NCBI RefSeq assembly: GCF_900187605.1
Contig: NZ_FYEA01000001.1
Span: forward strand, 558,001-622,000
Reading direction: 5' to 3'
Length of the DNA stretch: 64,000 bases
From: Pseudomonas sp. Irchel 3H7
Lineage (GTDB): Bacteria; Pseudomonadota; Gammaproteobacteria; Pseudomonadales; Pseudomonadaceae
Made by a program: the position numbers and the translations under genes. The stretch's first letter is position 1; the number at the start of each line of letters is the position of its first letter. This document shows, in pieces, positions 49,909 through 58,731 of this stretch. Below the pieces are notes generated by a model. It saw only the letters and a program-made list of their open reading frames with translations, ran no database searches and was not told where the DNA came from.

Positions 49909-51243
49909 TTAGCTAGCAGTCGCCAACAACAGATCCGCCATCGAACGATGCCCACGATTCTTGCCATGCTCATACAGCGAGCCGGCAATCTCGTCCGCGC
50001 GAATCGGCAACACCGACAACAGCGTATCGCTCAGACCATGGCTGGCCTGGCAGAAGCCCTGCATGTAGATGCCGGCCTTGCAGCGTTCGTCGGTGATCAG
50101 TTTGTAGTTGCGATCGACCTCGAAGTCGCCGAGGTATTCTTCCAGCGGTGCCAGCAGTTTGCGGTGCATCTGCCGCTCGTAACCGGTGGCCAATACCACC
50201 GCATCATAGTTGCGCACGGTGACTTCGCCGGTGGCGTTGTTGCGCACAGCCAGTTCGATACCGTTGTCGGTGGCGGTGGCTTTCTCGACGGTAGTCAGGG
50301 TGCGGAACGCGTGGCGGGCAATCCCCGAGACTTTCTGCCGATAAAAGATGCCGTAGATGCGTTCGATCAGGTCGATGTCGACCACCGAATAGTTGGTGTT
50401 GTGGTACTCGTTGACCAGACGTTCGCGCTCGGCACTGTTCTGCTGGAACACCAAATCGGTGAACTCCGGCGAGAACACTTCGTTGACGAACGGGCTGTCA
50501 TCGGCAGGTTTCAAGGCCGAGCCGCGCAGGATCATGTCGACCTGCACCGACGGGAACGAATCGTTCAGGTCGATAAAGGCTTCTGCGGCGCTCTGCCCGC
50601 CACCGATGATCGCGATGCTCATCGGCTGATTGTTCACGCACGGCTGCTTGGCCATTTGCGACAGGTATTGCGAATGGTGGAACACACGGGTGTCGCCTTT
50701 CAGTGCCTTGAACGCCTCCGGAATGCGCGGCGTGCCACCGGCGCTGACCACCACCGAACGGGTGGTCCGTACATGCTGCTGGCCGTCGCTGCCACGGGAA
50801 ATCACGCGCAGCGCTTCAACCTGTTGGTTGTGCAGCACCGGCTCGATGGTCAGCACTTCTTCGCCGTAACGGCTCTGCTCGGTGAACTGCCCGGCGACCC
50901 AGCGCAGGTAGTCGTTGTACTCCATGCGGCACGGATAGAACGTGCCGAGGTTGATGAAGTCGACCAGACGACCGTGGTGTTTGAGGTAATTGACGAACGA
51001 GTACGGGCTGGTGGGATTGCGCAGGGTCACCAGATCCTTGAGGAAGGAAATCTGCAACTCGCTCTGCGTCGACAGGGTGTTGCCGTGCCAGCTGTAGTTG
51101 GCCTGCTTGTCGAGGAACAGCACATCCAGCTCGCCGTGGGTCGGCCCGCGCTCTTGCAGAGCGATGGCCAGCGCCAGGTTCGAAGGGCCGAAACCGACGC
51201 CGATCAGGTCGTGAACGATGGGCGATGCAATTGCCTGTGTCAT
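49909..51243 (-). CDS. pvdA: L-ornithine N5-monooxygenase
   Basis: FAD/NADPH-dependent enzyme that hydroxylates ornithine to N5-hydroxyornithine, the iron-chelating residue of pyoverdine. It is 444 aa, the family length. The FAD motif GVGFGPSNLALAIAL is at 15-29, the NADPH motif IIGGGQSAAEAF near 212-223, and the ATGYERQMHR signature near 355. The N-terminal hydrophobic stretch resembles the membrane-associating end of PvdA. A PvdS-type promoter lies 97-120 bases upstream, inside the gap to fpvI. It is the only gene for chelating-group synthesis in the window; no formyltransferase gene is adjacent. Confidence 0.96.
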   Translation of the reverse strand: MTQAIASPIVHDLIGVGFGPSNLALAIALQERGPTHGELDVLFLDKQANYSWHGNTLSTQSELQISFLKDLVTLRNPTSPYSFVNYLKHHGRLVDFINLGTFYPCRMEYNDYLRWVAGQFTEQSRYGEEVLTIEPVLHNQQVEALRVISRGSDGQQHVRTTRSVVVSAGGTPRIPEAFKALKGDTRVFHHSQYLSQMAKQPCVNNQPMSIAIIGGGQSAAEAFIDLNDSFPSVQVDMILRGSALKPADDSPFVNEVFSPEFTDLVFQQNSAERERLVNEYHNTNYSVVDIDLIERIYGIFYRQKVSGIARHAFRTLTTVEKATATDNGIELAVRNNATGEVTVRNYDAVVLATGYERQMHRKLLAPLEEYLGDFEVDRNYKLITDERCKAGIYMQGFCQASHGLSDTLLSVLPIRADEIAGSLYEHGKNRGHRSMADLLLATAS

Positions 51244-51339
51244 TTCCAGTGTCCTCTGGATGAACCCCTCAACGCGGGGATAAAGCCTGGGTGGCCTGAC
51301 CGGCCTGAATCAGGTCAGCAGGTCGTCTGTTGAGTAGGA

Positions 51340-51363
51340 ACGAGGACGATGAACGGAAATTTA
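51340..51363 (-). promoter_or_regulatory. PvdS-dependent promoter (IS box) of pvdA
   Basis: Minus strand: TAAAT (51359-51363), 16 bases, CGT (51340-51342). This matches the iron-starvation promoter pattern TAAAT-N16/17-CGT recognised by PvdS. Confidence 0.85.
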
Positions 51364-51374
51364 ACCAGCAAGGA

Positions 51375-51872
51375 TCAATGGGCATCCCATTGTTTAATCC
51401 GCAAGCGGCAATGTTTCATGGCGTTGACGATGTGTTTTTCTACCAACGCCTTGGAAATCCCGAGGTGCTCGGCAATTTCCGGATGGGACAGACCTTCGAT
51501 CTTGCGCAGCAGAAAACTTTCACGGCAACGCGGCGGCAACTCGGCCAGCGCGCGCTGGAGCATCTCCAGACGCTGGCCGTGGTCAAGCGTGCCATGGGGC
51601 GACGGGGTGAAATAGCGTTCTTCACTGTCCAGCACATCGAGTGATTCGACCTGACGCAAGGCGTTGCGCCGATGATCATCGATGACCAGGTTCAATGCCG
51701 TGCGGTAAAGGAAGGCCCGCGGTTGTTCGATCGGCGTGTCGCTGGAACGCTCCAGCACCCGCACATAAGCGTCATGCACCACATCTTCGGCCACCTGACG
51801 GTTGCCCAGCTTGGCGTTAAGGAAACACACCAGCTCACGATAGTAGTTTTCCAACATGACTCCCGACCGCAT
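51375..51872 (-). CDS. fpvI: ECF sigma factor FpvI
   Basis: Extracytoplasmic-function sigma factor expected to transcribe the ferripyoverdine receptor gene fpvA. Region 2 is in MLENYYRELVCFLNAKLGNRQVAEDVVHDAYVRVLE, and region 4 in LAELPPRCRESFLLRKIEGLSHPEIAEHLGISKALVEKHIVNAMKHCRLRI. The position next to pvdA and divergent from pvdR is that of fpvI in P. aeruginosa. The start at 51872 (165 aa) has an AGGA site about nine bases upstream; an in-frame ATG at 51857 (160 aa, MLENYYREL) is also possible and closer to the usual length. The expected anti-sigma gene fpvR is not adjacent. A Fur-box-like sequence lies upstream. Confidence 0.88.
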   Translation of the reverse strand: MRSGVMLENYYRELVCFLNAKLGNRQVAEDVVHDAYVRVLERSSDTPIEQPRAFLYRTALNLVIDDHRRNALRQVESLDVLDSEERYFTPSPHGTLDHGQRLEMLQRALAELPPRCRESFLLRKIEGLSHPEIAEHLGISKALVEKHIVNAMKHCRLRIKQWDAH

Positions 51873-51954
51873 CGATGCAGTTCCTGTCCTTGAGCACACT
51901 GATCCCGCCACGGAATTGGCAGTAGCAAGATAGTGGCAACTTGAGGTGCGTAAT

Positions 51955-51974
51955 TTATAGTAATTCTCATATAG
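51955..51974 (-). promoter_or_regulatory. Fur-box-like sequence upstream of fpvI
   Basis: Minus strand TATATGAGAATTACTATA, an A/T-rich imperfect inverted repeat resembling the Fur consensus (GATAATGATAATCATTATC). Located about 85-100 bases before the fpvI start, it fits direct Fur repression of fpvI under iron sufficiency. Confidence 0.6.
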
Positions 51975-52046
51975 ATTTAAAGAGCTGATTCCACATCCCG
52001 ACCAAATAGTCCTGCCCGGACACCTGTTACATGATGTGTGGGCGCT

Positions 52047-52070
52047 TAAATTCCCTTGCCCATGCATCGT
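52047..52070 (+). promoter_or_regulatory. PvdS-dependent promoter (IS box) of pvdR-pvdT-opmQ
   Basis: TAAAT (52047-52051), 16 bases, CGT (52068-52070), about 109 bases upstream of the pvdR start. Confidence 0.83.
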
Positions 52071-52178
52071 TTACAGGACAGCTCCCCGTATCTGTCGTGC
52101 CATGCGACAGCGTTCAGCGCCCCTGCACGCCTGTGTACTGGCCGAATGACGGGCCGAACCCACTGGCCGGAACCCTGC

Positions 52179-53342
52179 ATGAAACGTCCCCGCCCCGCCC
52201 GACGCGCCTTGTTCGCCGCCCTTTGTCTGATTCCCGTGATCGCCGTTGCCGCGTGGCAAGTCCTGCCGCCGGGGCGCGACGCCCTCGCCACGGTGCAAGT
52301 GACTCGCAGCAGTATCGAAAACAGCGTGACCGCACTGGGCACGTTGCAGCCACGCCGTTACGTGGATGTCGGTGCGCAGGCCTCCGGGCAGATTCAGAAG
52401 ATTCATGTCGAGGCTGGCGATACGGTCAAGGAAGGCCAGTTGCTGGTGGAGATCGACCCCTCCACGCAAAAGGCCAAACTGGATGCCGGGCGGTTTTCCA
52501 TCGAGAACCTCAAGGCGCAGCTGCAGGAGCAACGCGCCCAGCACGATCTCGCGCAACAGAAATACCAGCGCCAGCAGAAGCTCGCCGCCGGTGGCGCCAC
52601 CCGTGAAGAAGACGTGCAGACGGCTCGCGCCGAAGTCCGCGCGACACAGGCCCGCATCGACATGTTCCAGGCGCAGATCCGTCAGGCTCAGGCCAGCCTG
52701 CGCAGTGACGAAGCGGAACTTGGCTACACACGCATTTATGCACCGATGAGCGGCACAGTCGTGGCCGTCGGCGCCCGGGAAGGCCAGACGCTCAATGCGC
52801 AACAGCAAACCCCGCTGATCCTGCGCATCGCCCGGCTCTCGCCGATGACCGTATGGGCCGAGGTTTCCGAAGCGGACATCGGCCACGTCAAACCCGGCAT
52901 GACCGCCTACTTCACCACCCTCAGCGGCGGTAGCCGACGCTGGAGCAGCACGGTGCGGCAGATTCTGCCAGTGCCACCGCGCCCGCTCGAACAGAATCAG
53001 GGCGGCAGCCCCACCAGCGGTCGCAGCGGCAGCGAACGCGTGGTGCTCTACACCGTGTTGCTCGACGTCGACAACGCTGACAACAGCCTGATGACCGACA
53101 TGACCGCGCAGGTGTTCTTCGTTGCGCAACAGGCACAGGACACCCTCACCGTGCCGACCGCCGCCCTGCAACCCGGCTCACGGCCGCAGTGGCAACGCGC
53201 GCAGATCGTCGCCGCTAACGGCGAAATCCAGGCACGTGACGTGCGCACCGGCATCAGCGACCGTTTGCGCACACAAGTGCTTGAAGGCCTGGTCGAAGGC
53301 GATCACATCCTCAGCGCGCCGGCCACCGGCAGCGGAGGCTGA
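52179..53342 (+). CDS. pvdR: Periplasmic adaptor of the pyoverdine efflux pump
   Basis: Membrane-fusion (MacA-like) subunit of PvdRT-OpmQ, 387 aa. An N-terminal membrane anchor (about 8-28) is followed by the lipoyl half-motif GAQASGQIQKIHVEAGDTVKEGQLL, an alpha-hairpin (about 95-170), YAPMSGTVVAVGAREGQTLN and the C-terminal beta-barrel. A Ser/Gly-rich insert (QNQGGSPTSGRSGSE) interrupts the barrel, as in PvdR proteins. The start at 52179 (MKRPRPARRALFAAL) is chosen over an upstream ATG at 52056, which would begin inside the promoter box; the ribosome site is weak. The stop codon abuts pvdT. Confidence 0.93.
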   Translation: MKRPRPARRALFAALCLIPVIAVAAWQVLPPGRDALATVQVTRSSIENSVTALGTLQPRRYVDVGAQASGQIQKIHVEAGDTVKEGQLLVEIDPSTQKAKLDAGRFSIENLKAQLQEQRAQHDLAQQKYQRQQKLAAGGATREEDVQTARAEVRATQARIDMFQAQIRQAQASLRSDEAELGYTRIYAPMSGTVVAVGAREGQTLNAQQQTPLILRIARLSPMTVWAEVSEADIGHVKPGMTAYFTTLSGGSRRWSSTVRQILPVPPRPLEQNQGGSPTSGRSGSERVVLYTVLLDVDNADNSLMTDMTAQVFFVAQQAQDTLTVPTAALQPGSRPQWQRAQIVAANGEIQARDVRTGISDRLRTQVLEGLVEGDHILSAPATGSGG

Positions 53343-55316
53343 ATGCAAACCCCTCTGATTGACCTGCGGCAGATCCGCAAATCCTACGGCGGCAATGACA
53401 GCCCGCTGGTGGAAGTATTACGCGGTATCGACCTGTCGATTCATGCTGGCGAGTTCGTCGCGATCGTCGGCGCATCCGGCTCCGGCAAATCGACTTTGAT
53501 GAATATTCTCGGCTGTCTCGACCGCCCTACCAGCGGCGAATATCGCTTCGCCGGCGAAGATGTCGCCCAGCTCGATACCGATGAACTGGCCTGGCTACGC
53601 CGCGAAGCGTTCGGTTTTGTGTTCCAGGGTTATCACCTGATTCCGTCCGGCTCCGCCCAGGAAAACGTCGAGATGCCGGCCATCTACGCCGGCACCCCGG
53701 CCGCCGAACGCCACGCCCGGGCCAGTGCCTTGCTGGAGCGGCTCGGCCTGGGCAGCCGCACCGGCAACCGCCCGCATCAGCTTTCCGGCGGTCAGCAACA
53801 GCGGGTGTCGATTGCCCGGGCGTTGATGAACGGCGGCCACATCATTCTCGCCGACGAACCCACCGGCGCCCTCGACAGCCACAGCGGCGCCGAGGTCATG
53901 ACCCTGCTCGACGAACTCGCCGGTCAGGGCCATGTGGTGATTCTCATCACCCACGACCGCGAAGTCGCGCAGCGGGCCAAACGCATCATCGAGATTCGTG
54001 ACGGGCTGATCATCAGCGACACCGCCGAACAGCCGTCAGCGCCACCACGCAGCGCCAACCCCGGCGCCTTGCAAGCCGTGGATCTGCGCCAGCGCCTGAG
54101 CACCGGCAGCACCGAGACCGGCGCCTGGAAAGGTGAACTGGTCGACGCCGTGCAAGCGGCGTGGCGGGTCATGTGGATCAATCGTTTTCGTACTGCGCTG
54201 ACACTGCTGGGGATCGTCATCGGCGTGGCCTCGGTGGTGGTGATGCTGGCGGTGGGCGAAGGCAGCAAACGCCAGGTGATGGCACAGATGGGCGCCTTCG
54301 GTTCCAACATCATTTACCTCAGCGGCGCCGCGCCCAACCCGCGCACGCCACCGGGCATCATCACCCTCGACGACGTCGCCGAGCTGGCCGCCCTGCCCCA
54401 GGTGGAACGGATCATGCCGGTCAACGGCTCGACCGCTGGCGTGCGTTTCGGCAACGCCGACCACAGCAGTTACGTCGGTGGCAACGACACCAATTTTCCA
54501 ACCATTTTCAACTGGCCGGTGGTTCAGGGCAGTTACTTCACCCAGGCCGATGAAGACAGCGCCGCCGCCGTGGCGGTGATCGGTACCAAAGTGCGCGACA
54601 AGCTGCTCAAGGATGTCGCCGACCCGATCGGCCAGTACATCCTGATCGAAAACGTGCCGTTTCAGGTGCTCGGCGTTCTTGCGGAAAAGGGCTCGAGCTC
54701 CGGCGATTCCGACAGCGACAACCGCATCGCAGTGCCCTACTCGGCGGCCAGCACGCGCCTGTTCGGCAGCCGCAATCCGGAATACGTGGTGATCGCCGCC
54801 AAGGACGCACGCAAGGTCAAAGACGCCGAGCAGGCGATCGAACAGGCGATGCTGCGGCGGCACAACGGCAAGAAGGATTTCGAACTGACCAACAACGCCG
54901 CAATGATTCAGGCCGAAGCACGCACGCAAGGCACGCTGTCGCTGATGCTCGGCGCCATTGCTGCAATCTCTTTGCTGGTCGGCGGTATCGGCGTGATGAA
55001 CATCATGCTCATGACCGTGCGCGAACGCACCCGGGAAATCGGTATCCGCATGGCCACGGGTGCACGACAGCGCGACATCCTGCGCCAGTTCCTCACTGAA
55101 GCGGTGATGCTCTCGGTGGTCGGCGGCATTGCTGGCATCAGTCTGGCGATGCTGGTCGGCGGCGTGCTGTGGTTCAGCGGCGTGGCGATCGCGTTTCAAT
55201 GGCTGGCCGTCATCGGTGCTTTCGCCTGCGCGCTGGTCACCGGCGTCCTCTTCGGCTTCATGCCTGCCCGCAAGGCTGCCCGGCTCGACCCGGTCACGGC
55301 CCTTACCAGTGAATGA
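53343..55316 (+). CDS. pvdT: MacB-type ABC transporter of the pyoverdine efflux pump
   Basis: ATPase-permease of PvdRT-OpmQ, 657 aa, fused as in MacB. ATPase domain (1-235): Walker [10 protein letters not shown] near 43, signature LSGGQQQR near 147, Walker [12 protein letters not shown] near 167. Then four transmembrane helices: one at about 282-305, a large periplasmic domain (about 310-530), and three after [44 protein letters not shown]. The start codon follows the pvdR stop directly. The pump moves pyoverdine from periplasm to outside and recycles it after iron release. Confidence 0.95.
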   Translation: MQTPLIDLRQIRKSYGGNDSPLVEVLRGIDLSIHAGEFVAIVGASGSGKSTLMNILGCLDRPTSGEYRFAGEDVAQLDTDELAWLRREAFGFVFQGYHLIPSGSAQENVEMPAIYAGTPAAERHARASALLERLGLGSRTGNRPHQLSGGQQQRVSIARALMNGGHIILADEPTGALDSHSGAEVMTLLDELAGQGHVVILITHDREVAQRAKRIIEIRDGLIISDTAEQPSAPPRSANPGALQAVDLRQRLSTGSTETGAWKGELVDAVQAAWRVMWINRFRTALTLLGIVIGVASVVVMLAVGEGSKRQVMAQMGAFGSNIIYLSGAAPNPRTPPGIITLDDVAELAALPQVERIMPVNGSTAGVRFGNADHSSYVGGNDTNFPTIFNWPVVQGSYFTQADEDSAAAVAVIGTKVRDKLLKDVADPIGQYILIENVPFQVLGVLAEKGSSSGDSDSDNRIAVPYSAASTRLFGSRNPEYVVIAAKDARKVKDAEQAIEQAMLRRHNGKKDFELTNNAAMIQAEARTQGTLSLMLGAIAAISLLVGGIGVMNIMLMTVRERTREIGIRMATGARQRDILRQFLTEAVMLSVVGGIAGISLAMLVGGVLWFSGVAIAFQWLAVIGAFACALVTGVLFGFMPARKAARLDPVTALTSE

Positions 55317-55323
55317 TCGATCT

Positions 55324-56718
55324 ATGAAAGCGCCACTGACACTCCTTGCCGCCAGCCTGTTGCTGGCGGCCTGCAACAGCCCTGCGTCGCGCCCCGACAG
55401 CGGCGTGCAGCCACCGCCCGCGTGGCAGTCGCCTGAGCAGCCCGGTGCCGTGCAGAGCAACCGCCAATGGTGGACGCAGTTCGGCAGCCCCGAACTTGAT
55501 CGACTGGTCGAACAGGCGCGACTGGGCAGCCATGACCTCGGCGCCGCTGTTGCGCGAGTCAGGCAAGCCCAGGCCAGTGCGACGATTGCCGGCGCCCCGC
55601 TGCTCCCGGAAATCAAGGCCGGGCTCAATGCCAATCGACAGAAACTGTTGCACGGCAAAGGCTATAGCCAGCTGGACGTCAGCCCGGATAATCGCTCGCT
55701 GGATTATTACGACGCCGAGTTGAGCGCCAGTTACGAAATCGACTTCTGGGGCGGCAAACGCGCGGCCCGCGACAGCGCCGTATTCGGCGTCCAGGCCAGC
55801 GAATTCGACCGTGCCACCGTCGAGCTGACCCTGCAAAGCGGCGTGGCCAGCAGCTACACCCAAGCCTTGGCGTTGCGCGAACAGGCGCGCATTGCCGAAC
55901 TCAATCTGGCCAATGCGCAGAACGTCCTGCACCTGGTGCAAACCCGTTTCGACGCCGGCAGCGCCACCGCGCTGGAACTGGCCCAGCAAAAAAGCCTGGT
56001 AGCGGAACAGCAGCGCAAATTGCCGCTGGTGCAACAACAGGCCCGCGAAGCCTTGATCACCCTCGCCGCCCTGCTCGGCCAACCAGTGCAGACACTGTCG
56101 TCACCGCAACAGTCGTTCGAACAGTTGCAGTGGCCGAATATCGCCAGTGGCGTGCCCAGCGATCTGCTGAGCCGGCGTCCGGACATCGCCAGCGCCGAAG
56201 CCAAACTGGCAGCGGCTCAGGCTGACGTCACCGTCGCTCGCGCGGCCATGTTGCCGAAAATCACCTTGACCGCCAGCCTCGGCACCGGCGCCGATCTGGC
56301 GGCGGACCTGCTGCGCACCACGTTCTACAACCTGTCTTCCGGCTTGACCGCGCCGATCTTCAACAACGGTCGCCTGAGCGCCGAGCGCGACAAGGCCAAG
56401 GCGCGTCAGGACGAACTGCTGGAAACCTATCGAGGGGCGATCATCAATGGCTTCGCCGACGTGGAAAAAGCCCTGAGCAGCATTCGCGGCCTCGACGAAC
56501 AGCGCCAGTGGCAAAGCGAAGAGCTGAGCCAGGCGCAGACCGCGTTCGACATCGCGCAAAGTCGTTATCAGGCCGGTGCCGAAGACTTGCTGACGGTGCT
56601 GCAAACCCAGCGCACTTTGTATGCGGCGCAGGATATGAATGTGCAACTGCGCTTGTCGCGACTGCAGGCGAGCATTGCCTTGTACAAGGCGTTGGGCGGT
56701 GGCTGGCAGGTTATCTGA
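55324..56718 (+). CDS. opmQ: Outer-membrane channel lipoprotein of the pyoverdine pump
   Basis: TolC/NodT-family outer-membrane factor, 464 aa. The lipoprotein signal MKAPLTLLAASLLLAACNSP ends with lipobox LAAC. Two internal repeats of long alpha-helices and beta-strands are visible (QWWTQFGSPELDRLVEQA ... and SDLLSRRPDIASAEAKLAAAQADVTVARAAMLPKITL). The start lies seven bases after the pvdT stop, so it is the third gene of the operon. A REP doublet and a bidirectional terminator follow. An out-of-frame upstream extension (from 55129) overlaps pvdT and is rejected. Confidence 0.93.
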   Translation: MKAPLTLLAASLLLAACNSPASRPDSGVQPPPAWQSPEQPGAVQSNRQWWTQFGSPELDRLVEQARLGSHDLGAAVARVRQAQASATIAGAPLLPEIKAGLNANRQKLLHGKGYSQLDVSPDNRSLDYYDAELSASYEIDFWGGKRAARDSAVFGVQASEFDRATVELTLQSGVASSYTQALALREQARIAELNLANAQNVLHLVQTRFDAGSATALELAQQKSLVAEQQRKLPLVQQQAREALITLAALLGQPVQTLSSPQQSFEQLQWPNIASGVPSDLLSRRPDIASAEAKLAAAQADVTVARAAMLPKITLTASLGTGADLAADLLRTTFYNLSSGLTAPIFNNGRLSAERDKAKARQDELLETYRGAIINGFADVEKALSSIRGLDEQRQWQSEELSQAQTAFDIAQSRYQAGAEDLLTVLQTQRTLYAAQDMNVQLRLSRLQASIALYKALGGGWQVI

Positions 56719-56731
56719 CAGCAACATCTCT

Positions 56732-56824
56732 TGTAGGAGCTGTCGAATGCAACGAGGCTGCGATCTTTTGATCTTGCTTTTAAGAGTCAAGATCAAAAGA
56801 TCGCAGCCTTCGGCAGCTCCTACA
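56732..56824. repeat. REP doublet with a degenerated left arm
   Basis: TTGTAGGAGCTG at 56731 and CAGCTCCTACA ending 56824 are mirror ends, with GATCTTTTGATCTTG and its mirror inside. The left arm carries the non-palindromic stretch TCGAATGCAACGA in place of CCGAAG, so its inner hairpin is altered. Confidence 0.8.
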
Positions 56825-56860
56825 CGGGATCGCGTCGTGACTGATTGAATTCTCGGGGCA

Positions 56861-56894
56861 AAAAAAATCGCAGCACCTGGCTGCGATTTTTTTT
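56861..56894. terminator. Bidirectional terminator between opmQ and pvdP
   Basis: AAAAAAATCGCAGC and GCTGCGATTTTTTT form a stem with flanking A and T runs, usable on both strands. It serves the convergent ends of opmQ (plus) and pvdP (minus). Confidence 0.88.
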
Positions 56895-56898
56895 GCGC

Positions 56899-58524
56899 TT
56901 AGAGTTGCCGGCCTTTCACTTTCAGATGCCGGGCATACCACGGGCGCTGCGGCACTTTGCGGAACAGGTCGGCCATGTTGTCTTCATCGCCAAACGTGAT
57001 GCGCAACGCCAGCTTCATGGTTTCCGGGTCCATTTCCACCGAACGGCCGATTTGCAACCCCGGCACGGTGCTGCAGCCATGGGTGTCCGGCCCCAGCCAA
57101 GGATCGTCGACCTCAACCCAGCGCCCCGGCGCAAACCACGGCACACCGTTGACTTCCAGCCGGCTGACTTCGCCCGGGTGGAAACGCTCATGTGCACGGA
57201 ACCAGTCTTCGATACGGTCATCGATCCAGCCGTGGAAACGCCAGAACACCGGGTTCACATGGGAGGAAAACGGGTCGCCGAGAAAGTCGTTTTCCGGCGC
57301 ATACCAGCGCGCCGCGAAGTCCGCCTGATCGCGCGCCATCGGCACCGGAATGTTGTTGGACGGGTCCCGCGCCACCGACGCCCAGCGCATGTGCAGCCAA
57401 TCGTGCAGGCCCAGTTCGACTTCCGAACCGAACTGGCCGAGGCTGAGTTTCGCCAGGTAGCGTGGGTCGCGGTACTGCGATTCCCACACCTGGAAATTGC
57501 TGTGGTAGGTCTCGGCCGCTTTGATGTCGCTGACCCACTTGGTGTACTCGTCGTCACCTTCGGTCAGCCAGGTGGGCGGCAGCGCGTCACCGTCGTGATT
57601 GTCGAAATAGCGGGCGAAGCCCTGGCGGTCACGCTCCAGTTCCGGCTGCGGCATCGGGAAGGCCTGCCATGACGGCAGATCCTGCATCGAACGGGCCTTG
57701 CCGAGCATGTGCCGGTGCATGAAGAAGAAGTCGATGCCCGAACCATTGCGATCCTTGCTCGGCCCACGGGCATCGCGCTCCTTGTCACGGGGGCCGGGTT
57801 GCCAGCCGATACCGCGCAGGGCATCGCGTTTTTTCTCCGAGAGTTTGTGCCACTTGTCGCGGCTGGCGTGCCAGAGCTGGTGGAACAGGCGATGTTCCGG
57901 CGCGACCAGCCACGCCAACAGCGTCGGGTTCAACCCGGTGCGTTCGCGGGCCTCGGGAAAACGTCGCTTGATGGCGATGAAGTGATTGTCCAGTTCGGGC
58001 AGCGCCAACGGCCGATCCAAGCGCAACACTTGCCCGGTGAACGTGCCACTGCCGGCATTGCCGAATGCCGCCCAGACTTCGTCGAGTTTGACTTTGAATT
58101 CGTAGACCGGCGGCGCGTGCGGCGCATCGGTACGCATCAGCCGCCAGTACAATTCGGCGCCGTTGCCCGGTGCCAGATCGCCGATCACTTGATAACGCGC
58201 AGGTTCTGCTGAACGCAGATTGGCACCGGTATCGAGAAACCCACGCAGGCCGCGACCCCGGTGGGCAATGTCGAGAAACAGCTCCAGGCCTTCGCGTGGC
58301 AAGCCATCGAGCCCCGCCGCAGCGCCGCTGAAACGGATATCCCAGACGCCGCGCAGGTTGTCCGCCAACTGTTGACCAGCCGTATCGGCCAGGTCGACCG
58401 TGGCCTCTCCCGGGGTGATCGGAAACTCCTCGCGGGTCAGCTCACGATGTGCATAAAAAGCGGCAGGCAGCGCGGCGCCCGTGAGTGCCATGCCCGCCAT
58501 GAACCAGCGTCGAGAGATCGTCAT
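56899..58524 (-). CDS. pvdP: Periplasmic tyrosinase PvdP of pyoverdine maturation
   Basis: Copper-dependent tyrosinase that oxidises the tyrosine of ferribactin and closes the chromophore rings, giving dihydropyoverdine. It is 541 aa. A twin-arginine signal is at the N-terminus (MTISRRWFMAGMALTGAALP). A beta-barrel region (about 35-190) precedes the tyrosinase domain, whose copper ligands are recognisable in HQLWHASRDKWH, FMHRHMLG, LHDWLHMRWASVA and SSHVNPVFWRFHGWIDD. The C-terminal lid holds WFAPGRWVEVDDPWLGP with the conserved Tyr/Asp region near its end. The start at 58524 fits the Tat motif; the longer frame to 58563 is rejected. A PvdS box lies 46-69 bases upstream. Confidence 0.93.
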   Translation of the reverse strand: MTISRRWFMAGMALTGAALPAAFYAHRELTREEFPITPGEATVDLADTAGQQLADNLRGVWDIRFSGAAAGLDGLPREGLELFLDIAHRGRGLRGFLDTGANLRSAEPARYQVIGDLAPGNGAELYWRLMRTDAPHAPPVYEFKVKLDEVWAAFGNAGSGTFTGQVLRLDRPLALPELDNHFIAIKRRFPEARERTGLNPTLLAWLVAPEHRLFHQLWHASRDKWHKLSEKKRDALRGIGWQPGPRDKERDARGPSKDRNGSGIDFFFMHRHMLGKARSMQDLPSWQAFPMPQPELERDRQGFARYFDNHDGDALPPTWLTEGDDEYTKWVSDIKAAETYHSNFQVWESQYRDPRYLAKLSLGQFGSEVELGLHDWLHMRWASVARDPSNNIPVPMARDQADFAARWYAPENDFLGDPFSSHVNPVFWRFHGWIDDRIEDWFRAHERFHPGEVSRLEVNGVPWFAPGRWVEVDDPWLGPDTHGCSTVPGLQIGRSVEMDPETMKLALRITFGDEDNMADLFRKVPQRPWYARHLKVKGRQL

Positions 58525-58569
58525 TGCCCTACCTGTGTCAGCCATGAAGCAGGCTTTATCCAAGCTAGA

Positions 58570-58593
58570 ACGTTTGCTCGCCGGGGAAATTTA
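58570..58593 (-). promoter_or_regulatory. PvdS-dependent promoter (IS box) of pvdP
   Basis: Minus strand: TAAAT (58589-58593), 16 bases, CGT (58570-58572), upstream of pvdP. Confidence 0.85.
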
Positions 58594-58645
58594 CGGCCCC
58601 GGCAAAAGATCGCGATGCGCCGTCAGCGCTTTTCCTGCGCGCGAC

Positions 58646-58669
58646 TAAATTACCCGCCCGGCCACTCGT
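58646..58669 (+). promoter_or_regulatory. PvdS-dependent promoter (IS box) of pvdMNO
   Basis: TAAAT (58646-58650), 16 bases, CGT (58667-58669), about 63 bases before pvdM. It is divergent from the pvdP box, with 52 bases between the two. Confidence 0.85.
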
Positions 58670-58731
58670 TCCTCCCAGATAGCAAAGGCCCCTGCGCCTG
58701 CACCTCGACGGCGAACCTGAATGAGATGGCA

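Noticed and set aside
55129..55323. Extended N-terminus of opmQ
   Set aside because: The extension overlaps pvdT out of frame; the lipoprotein signal begins exactly at 55324.
54036..55658. A 540-codon minus-strand frame over pvdT
   Set aside because: Antisense shadow of pvdT/opmQ with no recognisable domain or ribosome site.
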